Part shown: positions 1 through 8,685 of the stretch, one piece after another
Position numbering within the stretch: position 1 is the stretch's first letter
Layout: each line of letters begins with the position of its first letter
NCBI RefSeq assembly: GCF_937871615.1
Contig: NZ_CALMPA010000063.1
Span: 1 to 64,000, forward strand
Direction: 5' to 3'
DNA from: an uncultured Sphingomonas sp.
GTDB lineage: Bacteria; Pseudomonadota; Alphaproteobacteria; Sphingomonadales; Sphingomonadaceae
DNA length: 64,000 nt
Notes under the pieces: generated by a model
Told to the model about the DNA's origin: nothing
Databases searched by the model: none
Seen by the model: only the letters and a program-made list of their open reading frames with translations
Program-made: the position numbers and the translations under genes

Positions 1-90
1 TTCTATGCCCACCCCACCAAACCGTCAAACACTTTTTGCAATTTTATTTCCTAAAACGGGAAAATGTTTATAAATCTGATTGTTACACGG

Positions 91-130
91 AGAAAAGCGG
101 TCCGTCGCTCGCGAATCGCCCGAACGGACC
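91..130 (-). terminator. possible terminator of btuF
   Basis: Arms GGTCCGT (99-105) and ACGGACC (124-130) can pair. Read on the minus strand the stem is followed by GCTTTTC, a short T run, just past the btuF stop. The loop is long (18 nt), so this is tentative. The rest of 1-183 is AT-richer than the window and holds no gene I can support; the plus-strand frames that cross it have no recognisable product. Confidence 0.3.
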
Positions 131-183
131 CGACGGAACCTGCTTGATGAGACCAATGCTGCCATCTCGCTCACGCACCGGCA

Positions 184-993
184 TCATGGATGGAGTTGCG
201 CCGCCAGCGCTTGCGCCGCTTTTACGTACGCGGGGCCGCCGCACACCGTCCATGATTGCGGGAGACGCAGGCGATGGATCGACCGCAGCAACGGGTGCTG
301 CAACAACTCGGTCCCGAGATCGCTGACCTGCTCGCTGCCGGTTTCGACGATAAGATAATCGGGCCGCGCGCGCGCCATTTCCTCCAGCCCGACCCGCGCG
401 AGCGGCGGCTTGTGAAGACGCGCGGCGAGATTGCGCAACCCCACGCGCCGCATCAGATCGTCGATCAGCGTACCCGTGCCGGTGAGGAAACCGCGCCGCT
501 GATAATAAGCGGCGATAGCGCCCTTCCCCGCATCGCGCGACACCCGCCGCAACGCGGCGTTCATCCGCGCGATCAACGCCTCGCCACGCGCCGGATGGCC
601 GACCGCCTTCGCCACCGCGCGCACCTGTTCGACGATCTCCGCGTAATTCGCCGCCGGTTCGAGATCGAGTGTCGCGATATCGCGACCGCGCAACTGCGCC
701 ATCGTCGTGCGACGGCGGAACGGGGCGGCGATGACAAGATCAGGACGCAGCGCCAGCACGTCCTCAGCCGAGCCACGGGTGAACGGAACGCCGCGCGCGG
801 CCACCGCCGCTGCCGACATCTCGGGATCGCGCGCGAACTGCGTCAGCGCGGCGATCTGGCTCCGGTCGGCGAGCGCGAGCAGATATTGGTCGGCGCACAG
901 ATTGAGCGAAACGATGCGCTGTGGCGGACGCGCGGGCGGCAGCGACGCCCCGATAAGGGTGAACAGCAACGGCAAGGCGAGCAGGCGGCGCAT
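184..993 (-). CDS. btuF: cobalamin ABC transporter, periplasmic substrate-binding protein
   Basis: A 269-residue periplasmic binding protein of the BtuF/FepB class III family, which would deliver cobalamin (or a related corrinoid) to the inner-membrane BtuCD transporter. The N-terminus (MRRLLALPLLFTLIGA) is a signal peptide, and the mature part opens with RIVSLNLCADQYLLAL, the typical start of the helical-backbone binding-protein fold. The ATG at 993 was chosen because it starts the signal sequence; the frame stays open to 1128 but that extension is Arg-rich and unlike a protein N-terminus. The gene is divergent from btuC, 107 bp apart. Substrate is inferred from the riboswitch and btuB nearby; a siderophore or heme ligand cannot be excluded from sequence alone. 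Confidence 0.85.
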   Translation of the reverse strand: MRRLLALPLLFTLIGASLPPARPPQRIVSLNLCADQYLLALADRSQIAALTQFARDPEMSAAAVAARGVPFTRGSAEDVLALRPDLVIAAPFRRRTTMAQLRGRDIATLDLEPAANYAEIVEQVRAVAKAVGHPARGEALIARMNAALRRVSRDAGKGAIAAYYQRRGFLTGTGTLIDDLMRRVGLRNLAARLHKPPLARVGLEEMARARPDYLIVETGSEQVSDLGTELLQHPLLRSIHRLRLPQSWTVCGGPAYVKAAQALAAQLHP

Positions 994-1100
994 CACCCTG
1001 CCCCTTTGCCTTTCGCGCGGGTTTCGCGCTAGGCGGTTCGCGCCCCGGCGCGCATCTCGCCGCCGGATTTCATCGCTCATCGACGCGAGGCTGCCCGAAC

Positions 1101-2087
1101 GTGACCCGCCGCTGGCTATGGCCCGCACTGATCCTGCTCACGATCGCCGCCGCCGCGCTGGGCGTTGGCATCGGCAGCACCTCCATCCCGCCCGCGCGCG
1201 CGTTCGCCGCGCTGGCGGGGCACGGCGATCCGATCGAGCGCGCCATCCTGATCGAGCTGCGCCTGCCGCGCGCCATCCTCGGGCTGGCGGTGGGCGCGAT
1301 GCTTGGCCTCAGCGGCGCGGCGTTGCAGGGATTTCTGCGCAACCCGCTCGCCGAACCATCGGTGCTCGGCGCATCCAATGGCGCGGCGCTGGGCGCGGTG
1401 ATCGCGCTCTATTTCGGGCTGATGCAATGGCATTCCGCCGCGCTGCCGGTGATGGCGATCCTCGGCGCGCTGACCGCGCTCGCCTTGCTGTTCGCGCTGG
1501 CCGGTCGATCCGAAAGCCCGCTCACGCTGATCCTCGCCGGGATCGCGGTGGCGACCCTGGCGGGCGCGGGGATCAGCCTCGCGCTCAACCTGGCCCCCAA
1601 TCCATTCGCCGCGATCGAGATCATGACCTGGCTGCTCGGCAGCCTTGAGGATCGTTCGTTTGAACACGTCCTGCTCGCGCTGCCGTGCATCGCGATCGGC
1701 GCGATGCTCCTCGCCGGGCAGGGACGCGCGCTCGACGCGCTGACACTGGGCGAAGACGGCGCGATGGCGCTGGGCATGGATCTGCGCCGCACCCGCGCGC
1801 GCCTGCTGCTCGGCGTGGCGATCGGCGTCGGCGGCGCGGTTGCCGTCTCCGGCGCGATCGGCTTTGTCGGCCTGATCGTGCCGCATCTGATCCGCCCGTT
1901 CACCGATCGCAGCCCGTCCGCCGTTTTATGGCCGAGCGCGCTGGCCGGCGCCGCGCTGCTGACGCTGGCGGACGTTGCGGTGCGGGTGATCCCCAGCACC
2001 AACGAATTGAAGCTCGGCGTCGTCACCGCCTTTCTCGGCGTGCCGGTGTTCCTCGCCCATCTGATGCGGGAGCGCCGGCTGTGGTGA
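1101..2087 (+). CDS. btuC: cobalamin ABC transporter permease (FecCD/BtuC family)
   Basis: A 328-residue polytopic inner-membrane permease of the FecCD/BtuC family; a homodimer would form the vitamin B12 channel driven by BtuD. Family marks are LRLPRAILGLAVGAMLGLSG near residue 55, the following LQGFLRNPLAEPSVLG, and the GFVGLIVPHLIR segment near residue 255 that contacts the ATPase. The length is normal for the family (about 325-335). It starts with GTG, about 9 nt after a GAGG motif. Its stop overlaps the next GTG (GTGA at 2084-2087), so the permease and ATPase are translationally coupled. No riboswitch is seen in the 107 bp before it. Confidence 0.9.
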   Translation: MTRRWLWPALILLTIAAAALGVGIGSTSIPPARAFAALAGHGDPIERAILIELRLPRAILGLAVGAMLGLSGAALQGFLRNPLAEPSVLGASNGAALGAVIALYFGLMQWHSAALPVMAILGALTALALLFALAGRSESPLTLILAGIAVATLAGAGISLALNLAPNPFAAIEIMTWLLGSLEDRSFEHVLLALPCIAIGAMLLAGQGRALDALTLGEDGAMALGMDLRRTRARLLLGVAIGVGGAVAVSGAIGFVGLIVPHLIRPFTDRSPSAVLWPSALAGAALLTLADVAVRVIPSTNELKLGVVTAFLGVPVFLAHLMRERRLW

Positions 2088-2851
2088 GCATCGTCGCGAC
2101 AAACCTCTCCGTTACGCTCGGCGGCAGAGCGGCGGTGCGCGATCTTTCGGCGCAACTCGAAGGCGGGCGGCTCATCGGCATCCTCGGCCCCAATGGCGCG
2201 GGCAAATCGACGCTGATCCGCGCCTTGCTCGGCCTGTTGCCGCATGATGGCACGGTGATGATCGACGGCGAACCGCGCGACACGATGGCGCGCGCGGCGA
2301 TCGCGCGCCGCATCGCCTATCTGCCGCAGGGGCAGACGCTGCATTGGCCGCTGACGGTGGAACGGCTGGTTGCGCTCGGTCGGCTGCCGCACCTCGCCCC
2401 CTTCTCCCGCCTGACCGAGGCGGATCGCGCCGCGATCAACCGCGCGATGCAGCGCGCCGAGGTGTCGGGCCTCGCCACCCGTGTCGCGACCGAGCTTTCC
2501 GGCGGGGAACGCGCCCGCGCGCTGCTTGCCCGCGCGCTCGCCGTCGAGGCACCCGCGCTGATCGTCGACGAGCCGCTCGCCAGCCTCGATCCCGCGCATC
2601 AGATCGAGGGGATGGAATTGCTGCGCGCCGAGGCGGAGGGCGGCGCGCTGGTGGTGGCGGTGCTCCACGATCTCACGCTCGCCACGCGCTTTTGCGATCG
2701 CGTGCTGGTGATGAACGAGGGCACGCTCGTAGCCGATGGCGCGCCGCGCGCGGTGCTGACGGCTGAGTTGCTCGCCGAGGTCTATGGCATTTCCGCCTTT
2801 TTCGGCGATGCGGCCAATCCCATGCTGGTTCCGCTCGATCGCGTGCGCTGA
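2084..2851 (+). CDS. btuD: cobalamin ABC transporter ATP-binding protein
   Basis: A 255-residue ABC ATPase that energises B12 import through BtuC. It shows Walker A GPNGAGKST (residues 35-43), signature LSGGE (about 138-142), Walker B ALIVDEP (about 158-164) followed by the D-loop SLD, and the switch histidine in AVLHDL. The start is one of two adjacent GTG codons (2081 or 2084); 2084 gives a GTGA overlap with the btuC stop. The size and motif spacing fit BtuD/FecE-type importer ATPases. It is the last gene before the leader of btuB and is probably co-transcribed with btuC. Confidence 0.9.
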   Translation: MSIVATNLSVTLGGRAAVRDLSAQLEGGRLIGILGPNGAGKSTLIRALLGLLPHDGTVMIDGEPRDTMARAAIARRIAYLPQGQTLHWPLTVERLVALGRLPHLAPFSRLTEADRAAINRAMQRAEVSGLATRVATELSGGERARALLARALAVEAPALIVDEPLASLDPAHQIEGMELLRAEAEGGALVVAVLHDLTLATRFCDRVLVMNEGTLVADGAPRAVLTAELLAEVYGISAFFGDAANPMLVPLDRVR

Positions 2852-2970
2852 GGATTTCCCGCCACACCTTCGGCGGATCGTTCCGACCGTGGCACAATAG
2901 CGGTTTGTCCCCCCATCCGCTTTCGGATATGCGCTGCGGCGAGCGGGCTGCTGCCCGTTCAACGATCGCG

Positions 2971-3170
2971 CCGGTGCCCTGAGAGGGGCTTGAAAGGGAA
3001 TGCGGTGCGGGAAGGTCAACCTTCCCCAATCCGTAGCTGCCCCTGCAACTGTAAGCGGTGAGCGCGATGCACATGCGCAGGGGCGAGATGCCCCGCGCGG
3101 CCACTGGGGAAACCTGGGAAGGCGTGCATCGCCGTGACGACCCGCGAGCCAGGAGACCTGCCAGCGCCGT
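2971..3170 (+). ncRNA. cobalamin (AdoCbl) riboswitch upstream of btuB
   Basis: A 5' leader element that binds adenosylcobalamin and shuts off btuB when B12 is plentiful. All conserved blocks appear in order: GGTGCC (2973-2978) with the GAGGGGCTTGAAAGGGAA block, the B12 box at 3035-3055 (core gcccctgcaactgtaag), CCACTGGGG...GGGAAGGC (3101-3123), and the closing GAGCCAGGAGACCTGCC (3146-3162). An inverted repeat GTCGCTC (3169-3175) / GAGCGAC (3223-3229) just after the aptamer may belong to the expression platform. The 200 bp between the aptamer and btuB contain no other gene. Confidence 0.95.
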
Positions 3171-3368
3171 CGCTCATGTCTCGCGTCCAGGGGGTGACGT
3201 GGGCACGGAGATTGATCCGTTCGAGCGACATGAAGCCGCGCGGCCAGGGGCCGCAAACGGCGCATGTGGCTCGGGCAATGCGTTCGCCCCTGCCCCATGC
3301 GCCGGCGTCCGTTCGTTCCGATCGGACGGCCCCGCCGCGTCTCTTGGACGGACGCAGGGATTTGAAGC

Positions 3369-5285
3369 ATGAATATCGTTACCAGGGCCGCGCTGCTGGC
3401 CAGCACCATCGCATTGCCGGGCATCGCGCTCGCGCAGCCCGATCAGCCTGCCGCGCCCGACGGCGAAAAGGTCACCAACACCGTGATTGTCACCGCATCG
3501 CGTGGCGACGACGGGATTTCCACCGCGACGCTCGGTTCGTCGGCCACGGTGATAACCGCGCTCGATCTTCAGGATCGGCAGACCGTCATCATATCCGATG
3601 TGCTGCGCGATGTTCCCGGCGTCTCGGTCAACCGCACCGGCGCGGTCGGCGGGATGACCGACGTGCGCATTCGCGGCGCGGAGGCCAATCACACGCTTGT
3701 GCTGATCGACGGAATCGAGGCGGCCGATCCCTATTTCGGACAATATGATTTCGCCACGCTCACCGCCGATCCCGGTGCGCGGATCGAGGTGCTGCGCGGT
3801 GAGCAGAGCGCGCTTTACGGCTCCGACGCGATCGGCGGGGTAATCAACTACATCACCGCCAGCGGGCGTGAGATGCCGGGCTTCGCGGCGCGGATCGAAG
3901 GCGGCTCGTTCAACACCGTCGATGGCGCGGTGCGCGGCGCCGGCGTGGTGGGCGATCTCGATTACGCGCTGGGCGGCTCCTATTCGGGGATCGGCGGCTA
4001 TGTCGTCGCGCCGGGCGGATCGCGCCGCATCGGATCGAAGATCGGCACGCTCAACGGCAAGTTCGGTTATGAGGCGGGCGCGATCGCGCTGCGCGCCGTG
4101 GTGCGATACAATCACACCGACGCCGATCTGAACAATCAGGATTATCTCCTCACCGGCAACGCGATCGATTCGGGCGGCAGCTATGTGAACGACACGCTCT
4201 ATGCGCTGGTCGGTGCGCGCCTCACCGCCGCAGACGGACGCTGGGTGACCGACCTCAGCGGGCAACTCACCGACGCGCAGCGCCGCTATTTCGATGACAG
4301 TCACAACGAAACCAGTGGCGACAATGGCCGCCGCCACAAGGCGTCACTCGTCTCCACGCTGAAGCTGGGCGACGGCAATATCGTCCACGCCCTCACCGCC
4401 GCCGCCGATTACGAGCGCGAGGAATATCGCGGCACGGCCACCTACATCACCGGCCCGAACCCGTACCAGCACACCGACAATTGGGGCATCGTCGGCCAGT
4501 ACCAACTCACAATCAACGACCGGCTCGGGCTGGGCGGCGCGGTGCGCCACGATTTCAACAATCGCTTTCAGGATTCCACCACCTGGCACGCGCAGGCCAG
4601 CTATCGCTTCGATAGCGGCACGCGGCTCCATGCCGCGGGGGGATCGGGCGTGAAGGCGCCGACCTTCTTCGAGCTATATGGCTATTCCCCCTCCAGCGGG
4701 TTCGTCGGCAACCCGAAGGTGAGGCCTGAGCGTTCGACCGGCTGGGAAGCGGGCGTCGAGCAATCGTTCCTCGACGGCCATGCGCGGATCGACGTGACCT
4801 ATTTCAACGCCAAACTGCGTGACATGATCGTCACCGTCTACGGCCCGTACAGCGTGAAGAACGCGCCGGGCACCACCCCGCATCAGGGCGTCGAGGTGTC
4901 GGCGAATTTCGTGCTGCCCGCCGGTTTCCGCTTCGACGGATCCTATACCTATCTCGATGCGAAGGATGATCTCGGGGCCGAGCTTCAGCGGCGACCGAAG
5001 CATATCGGCAGCGCCAATCTGGCGTGGCGCGCGCCGGATGATCGCTTCGGCGCGGCGGTGACGATGCGCTATAACGGCAAGGCGCGCGACACCAATTTCG
5101 CAACCTACGCGGTCGAGACGCTCAACGCCTATACGCTGGTGAACCTGAACGCCGATGTGGCGCTTACCCGCGGCTTGTCGCTCTATGGCCGGATCGAAAA
5201 TCTGTTCGATACCGATTATCGCGAGACGATCGGCTTCCGCACGCCGGGGCGCGCGGCTTACGCCGGCGTCCGCGCCCGCTTCTGA
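3369..5285 (+). CDS. btuB: TonB-dependent vitamin B12 outer-membrane receptor
   Basis: A 638-residue outer-membrane beta-barrel receptor that imports cobalamin using TonB/ExbBD energy and hands it to BtuF. The signal peptide is residues 1-22 (cleavage after ALA). A TonB-box-like VTNTVIVTA follows, then the plug domain with DVLRDVPGVSV, VRIRGAEANHTLVLIDGIE and IEVLRGEQSALYGSDAIGGV, and a long barrel ending in the aromatic C-terminal residue (GVRARF) used for outer-membrane assembly. The length (about 615-640) is typical of BtuB. The upstream cobalamin riboswitch makes the B12 assignment strong and shows how it is regulated. The RBS is AGGGA about 10 nt before the ATG. Confidence 0.93.
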   Translation: MNIVTRAALLASTIALPGIALAQPDQPAAPDGEKVTNTVIVTASRGDDGISTATLGSSATVITALDLQDRQTVIISDVLRDVPGVSVNRTGAVGGMTDVRIRGAEANHTLVLIDGIEAADPYFGQYDFATLTADPGARIEVLRGEQSALYGSDAIGGVINYITASGREMPGFAARIEGGSFNTVDGAVRGAGVVGDLDYALGGSYSGIGGYVVAPGGSRRIGSKIGTLNGKFGYEAGAIALRAVVRYNHTDADLNNQDYLLTGNAIDSGGSYVNDTLYALVGARLTAADGRWVTDLSGQLTDAQRRYFDDSHNETSGDNGRRHKASLVSTLKLGDGNIVHALTAAADYEREEYRGTATYITGPNPYQHTDNWGIVGQYQLTINDRLGLGGAVRHDFNNRFQDSTTWHAQASYRFDSGTRLHAAGGSGVKAPTFFELYGYSPSSGFVGNPKVRPERSTGWEAGVEQSFLDGHARIDVTYFNAKLRDMIVTVYGPYSVKNAPGTTPHQGVEVSANFVLPAGFRFDGSYTYLDAKDDLGAELQRRPKHIGSANLAWRAPDDRFGAAVTMRYNGKARDTNFATYAVETLNAYTLVNLNADVALTRGLSLYGRIENLFDTDYRETIGFRTPGRAAYAGVRARF

Positions 5286-5294
5286 CGCGGGGGA

Positions 5295-5327
5295 CGCGCG
5301 GCGTGGAGTTCCGCTCCACGCCGCGCG
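5295..5327. terminator. hairpin between convergent btuB and ilvE
   Basis: A perfect 13-bp stem, CGCGCGGCGTGGA (5295-5307) and TCCACGCCGCGCG (5315-5327), with a 7-nt loop. It lies in the 51-bp gap between two converging genes. No T run follows on either strand, so it would act as a stable hairpin or Rho-assisted terminator rather than a classical intrinsic one. Confidence 0.5.
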
Positions 5328-5336
5328 CACCTCATA

Positions 5337-6416
5337 TCAGCCGAGCCTGCGCAGCCAGTTATAGGGATCGGGCGCCCGACCGCGCTGGATCGCGGTGAGT
5401 TGCTCAAGGAAGCGCCGGGTCGTCTGCCCCATGCCGCCAGAGCCGATCTGAAACGAATAATCGGGGCCGGAAACCTGCCCGATCGGCGTGACCACCGCCG
5501 CGGTGCCGCAGGCGAAGGCCTCCACGATCCGGCCGCTTTGCGCATCCGCGCGCCACTGCTCGATGCCGTAAAGCTCCTCGCGGACCGTCAGTCCCTGATC
5601 GCGCGCGATTCTGATGATCGAATCGCGGGTGATGCCGGGCAGGATCGTCCCGGTCAGCGGCGGAGTGCCGACCGAGCCGTCATCGAACACGAAGAAGATG
5701 TTCATGCCGCCCAGTTCCTCGATCCAGCGGCGCTCCGCCGCGTCGAGGAACACCACCTGATCGCAGCCGCGGCGGATCGCCTCCGCCTGCGCGACGAGGC
5801 TGGTGGCGTAATTGCCGCCACATTTGGCCGCGCCCGTGCCGCCGGGCGCGGCACGCGTATAATCATGGCTGACCCACAGCGAGATCGGCTTCACCCCGCC
5901 CTTCCAATAGGAGCCGACCGACGAGGCGAGCACCATGTAGAGATACTGAGCCGACGGCTTCACGCCGAGAAACGCCTCGCTCGCGATCATGAACGGGCGC
6001 AGATAGAGCGAGCCGCCCTCCACCGTCGGAATCCATTCGCGATCGGCGCGGACCAGCGCCTCGATCGAACCGAGGAAAATCTCGTCGGGAAGCTCCGGCA
6101 TCGCCAGCCGGCGCGCGGAATCGCGAAAACGCTGCGCATTGGCTTCGGGGCGGAACAGTGCCGACGCGCCATCCTCCATGCGATAAGCCTTCAGCCCCTC
6201 GAATATCTCCTGCGCATAATGCAGCACCGCGGTGGCCGGGTCGATCGACAGTGGCGCGCGCGCCGTGACCTTGGCATCGTGCCAGCCCTTTTCCTGCGAC
6301 CAGTGCACGATCGCCATGTGATCGGTATGGACACGGCCGAATACCGGATCGGCGATCCGTGCGATACGCTCGGCTGCCGGCACAAGATTGGGGTTCGGCT
6401 CAAACGCGAAGTTCAA
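5337..6416 (-). CDS. ilvE: branched-chain amino acid aminotransferase
   Basis: A 359-residue fold-type IV PLP enzyme that interconverts leucine, isoleucine and valine with their 2-oxo acids. The PLP lysine is K198 in GTGAAKCGGNYA; IFEGLKAYR and the C-terminal FACGTAAVVTPIG motif are those of the eukaryote-like (type II) BCAT group, which is about 360 residues long. The start is a TTG at 6416, chosen because AGGAGG (complement of 6423-6428) sits 6 nt upstream and the product then begins like its homologues with NFAFEPNPNL. An ATG 24 codons further upstream (6488) has no such RBS and adds an Arg-rich tail. It is convergent with btuB and divergent from a MarR gene. Confidence 0.93.
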   Translation of the reverse strand: MNFAFEPNPNLVPAAERIARIADPVFGRVHTDHMAIVHWSQEKGWHDAKVTARAPLSIDPATAVLHYAQEIFEGLKAYRMEDGASALFRPEANAQRFRDSARRLAMPELPDEIFLGSIEALVRADREWIPTVEGGSLYLRPFMIASEAFLGVKPSAQYLYMVLASSVGSYWKGGVKPISLWVSHDYTRAAPGGTGAAKCGGNYATSLVAQAEAIRRGCDQVVFLDAAERRWIEELGGMNIFFVFDDGSVGTPPLTGTILPGITRDSIIRIARDQGLTVREELYGIEQWRADAQSGRIVEAFACGTAAVVTPIGQVSGPDYSFQIGSGGMGQTTRRFLEQLTAIQRGRAPDPYNWLRRLG

Positions 6417-6481
6417 AAACAGCCTCCTGTCGATCCCGCGCGAAGAACGGCGCGGTTGGCGGTTGCGATCGGGTAAAGCCG

Positions 6482-6988
6482 ATGGCAATGCCGGTCAACA
6501 TGGCGGCCTCGACCCAAATCGCATCCCCACTTTTCCTGCGCGAACCGGAAATCCGGCGCGGGCTGGAACTGCTTTATTTCGGCAACAGCCATGTCACACG
6601 GTCGATCGACCAGGGGCTTGCGCAACAGGGGCTGGGCCGCGCGCATCACCGCGCGCTCTATTTCATCGCGCGGCGACCGAACATGCCGGTGAGCGATCTG
6701 CTGGCGCTGCTGGCGATCACCAAGCAATCGCTGGGCCGCGTGCTCAACGAGCTTATGGAGCGCGGGCTGGTTGAAAGCCGCCCCGGAGAACGCGATCGGC
6801 GCCAGCGGCTCCTGCGCCTCACCGACGCGGGGGTCGCGCTGGAGAACAATCTTTACGAGGCGCTGCGCGAAAAGCTGTCGAGCGCCTATTCCAAGGCGGG
6901 ACAGGAAGCGGTGACCGGATTCTGGGCCGTGCTGGAAGGGCTGATCCCGGATGAGGAACGCCCGCGCATCGAAGCGTTGCGGCGCTGA
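6482..6988 (+). CDS. MarR-family transcriptional regulator
   Basis: A 168-residue winged-helix DNA-binding protein of the MarR family. The core is ALYFIARRPNMPVSDLLALL, followed by the recognition helix region ITKQSLGRVLNELMERGLV and the wing RPGERDRRQRLLRLTDAG. The C-terminal helices would dimerise. The start is uncertain: ATG codons in frame lie at 6482, 6488 and 6500 and none has a strong RBS. It is divergent from ilvE with 65 bp between starts, so it may regulate itself or ilvE. The ligand and targets cannot be told from sequence. Confidence 0.85.
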   Translation: MAMPVNMAASTQIASPLFLREPEIRRGLELLYFGNSHVTRSIDQGLAQQGLGRAHHRALYFIARRPNMPVSDLLALLAITKQSLGRVLNELMERGLVESRPGERDRRQRLLRLTDAGVALENNLYEALREKLSSAYSKAGQEAVTGFWAVLEGLIPDEERPRIEALRR

Positions 6989-6998
6989 ACCTCCGCTG

Positions 6999-7790
6999 TC
7001 AGCCGCGCACGGCGGCTGCCATTTCCTCCCCGCGCGCGGCGGCGGCGGCAAGCGTTTCGCGCAGCAGGCGGTTGAGCGCATCGCCATCATCAAGCACGTT
7101 TAGCCCGGCGCGCGTCATCCCGCCGGGGCTGGCCACCGCATCGGCGAGCGCAGCGGGTGAGCGATCCTCCGCCTCGGCAAGCGCCGCCGCCCCACGCACC
7201 GTCGCCAGCGCAAGCCGCGTGGCGTCCGCCTCGGGCAGGCCCATCGCCATCCCTGCGCGCGCCATCGCGTCGATGAAGCGGAACAGATAGGCCGGCCCGC
7301 ACCCCGAAAGCGTGGCCGCCGCGGAATATACCGCGCCCTCGGCCCAGATCACCGCGCCCAGCGGCGCGAGCAACCTGTCGACCCTGGCCCGTGCAGATGC
7401 ATCGGCGGACGGCGCGTTCACCACGCACACACCCTGCCCAAGCGAGACCGGCAGATTGGGCATCACCGGCACGGGCACGGGGCCGGGAAAGGCGCGCGCC
7501 AGCACCACTTCATCCACGCCGGCGAGAATCGACAACAGCATCGGCACGTCGCGAAGCCCATCGGCATATCGCGCCGAGACTTCCGCAAGCTGCTGCGGCT
7601 TCACCCCCAGCACGACGATATCCGGAAGATCGCCAGCCGGCAGATCACGCCACTGGCGCACCCCGCCGGGAAGCGCGCGATCGCCGCGGTTGACGACATC
7701 CACCGCCTCCGCCCGCACGATGCCGCTGTCGATCCAGCGCGCAAGCATCGCCCCGGCCATATTGCCGCAGCCGATCAGCCACATCCGCAT
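6999..7790 (-). CDS. proC: pyrroline-5-carboxylate reductase
   Basis: A 263-residue cytoplasmic enzyme that performs the last step of proline synthesis, NAD(P)H reduction of 1-pyrroline-5-carboxylate. The N-terminal Rossmann motif is IGCGNMAGAM (residues 5-14); VLGVKPQQ, the VMPNLPVSLGQG block and SGCGPAYLF (catalytic-domain signature) follow, ending in SPGGMTRAGLNVL, the P5CR signature. The ATG at 7790 was chosen over the in-frame start at 7892 because the Rossmann strand begins there, and it overlaps the ybjN stop (ATGA). It is the last gene of the run tspO-ubiK-ybjN-proC. Confidence 0.93.
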   Translation of the reverse strand: MRMWLIGCGNMAGAMLARWIDSGIVRAEAVDVVNRGDRALPGGVRQWRDLPAGDLPDIVVLGVKPQQLAEVSARYADGLRDVPMLLSILAGVDEVVLARAFPGPVPVPVMPNLPVSLGQGVCVVNAPSADASARARVDRLLAPLGAVIWAEGAVYSAAATLSGCGPAYLFRFIDAMARAGMAMGLPEADATRLALATVRGAAALAEAEDRSPAALADAVASPGGMTRAGLNVLDDGDALNRLLRETLAAAAARGEEMAAAVRG

Positions 7791-8302
7791 CACGCTTCGC
7801 CCTGCGTCTCGATCAATGCGGCCGCGATCGCCTCGCGCGGGGTTTTTCCGCCCCACAGCACGAACTGGAACACGGGATAGAAACGTTCGCATTCGTCGAT
7901 CGCGGTTTCGACCAGCAGCTCGGTCGCGCCCAGCGACATGATCTGTTCGCCATCCTCATCGCCATCCACCACCATCGCGTGGCGATAAAGCAGGATGCCG
8001 CTGGACGACCATAGTTCGAAATGGCCGACCCACATCTGCTCGTTGACCAGCGCCAGCGCCTCGTGGATCGGCGTGCGGCGCTCCTCCGCGATCTTCACAT
8101 CCGGGAAGCACAGGAACTGGAGGACGCTATCCTCCTCGCGCCACAGCGCGCGCACCTCATATTCGGTCCAGCTTCCCTTGACGGTCGCGCTGATTTCGTC
8201 GTCATGCCTCTCACAGGGCCAGCCGTGCGCGGTGAAATAGCGCTCCAGCATGTCCAGCGGGGCCGCCGCCTCATGATCGTCTTCGGCTTCGTCAAGCATC
8301 AT
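7790..8302 (-). CDS. YbjN domain-containing protein
   Basis: A 170-residue acidic cytoplasmic protein of the YbjN superfamily, whose fold resembles type III secretion chaperones; in enterobacteria YbjN affects motility and stress, but no enzymatic role is known. The domain covers most of the protein (LERYFTAHGWPCER ... YPVFQFVLWGGKTPREAI). Two adjacent ATG codons (8302, 8299) precede LDEAEDDHEAA; the first is used here. Its TGA overlaps the proC ATG, so the two are translationally coupled, an arrangement I recall from other sphingomonads. The function is inferred only at family level. Confidence 0.85.
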   Translation of the reverse strand: MMLDEAEDDHEAAAPLDMLERYFTAHGWPCERHDDEISATVKGSWTEYEVRALWREEDSVLQFLCFPDVKIAEERRTPIHEALALVNEQMWVGHFELWSSSGILLYRHAMVVDGDEDGEQIMSLGATELLVETAIDECERFYPVFQFVLWGGKTPREAIAAALIETQGEA

Positions 8303-8404
8303 CACGTCCCTATCGCACGAAGGCCGCCGCGGACGCAAAGCCCGCGACGGCCAATCGCGCGAAAACTGTAATCGGCTGGCGGGCGAGGGAGCCCGGAAAA
8401 GGCC

Positions 8405-8662
8405 TCAGCCCTTGTTCTTGCCTTGCGCCGCTTCGAGCTTGTCGAGCCGCGCCTTCAGCGCATCCGCCTCGTCGCGCGCGGCGACGGCCATCGCCTTCAC
8501 CGCCTCGAATTCGTCGCGGCTCACGAAATCCAGCCCGCCGATCCATTCGCGCGCACGATCGCGCGCGCCGGCCTGCGCCTCGCGCCCCATCCCGGCGACC
8601 GTGCCCGCGGCACCGTTCACCAGCTTTACGAAATCATCGAATATCCGATTTTCGGACTGCAT
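8405..8662 (-). CDS. ubiK: UbiK/YqiC-type ubiquinone biosynthesis accessory factor
   Basis: An 85-residue protein with an amphipathic N-terminal half (RIFDDFVKLVNGAAGTVAGM) and a C-terminal coiled coil (residues 50-80, EFEAVKAMAVAARDEADALKARLDKLE). This is the pattern of the BMFP/YqiC family, renamed UbiK in Enterobacteria, where it trimerises, binds membranes and helps the late steps of aerobic ubiquinone synthesis. The Lys-rich tail GKNKG matches the family. The ATG at 8662 was chosen as the only one giving this family's length. It follows tspO by 23 bp. Confidence 0.8.
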   Translation of the reverse strand: MQSENRIFDDFVKLVNGAAGTVAGMGREAQAGARDRAREWIGGLDFVSRDEFEAVKAMAVAARDEADALKARLDKLEAAQGKNKG

Positions 8663-8685
8663 CAAAATCACCTTCCGGCTGAAAC

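Noticed and set aside
36-358. Two overlapping plus-strand frames at the left edge
   Set aside because: No RBS, no homology I recognise, and they run into the antisense of btuF.
1409-3424. 671-codon minus-strand frame across btuC, btuD and the riboswitch
   Set aside because: Crosses three well-supported elements and has no protein-like features.
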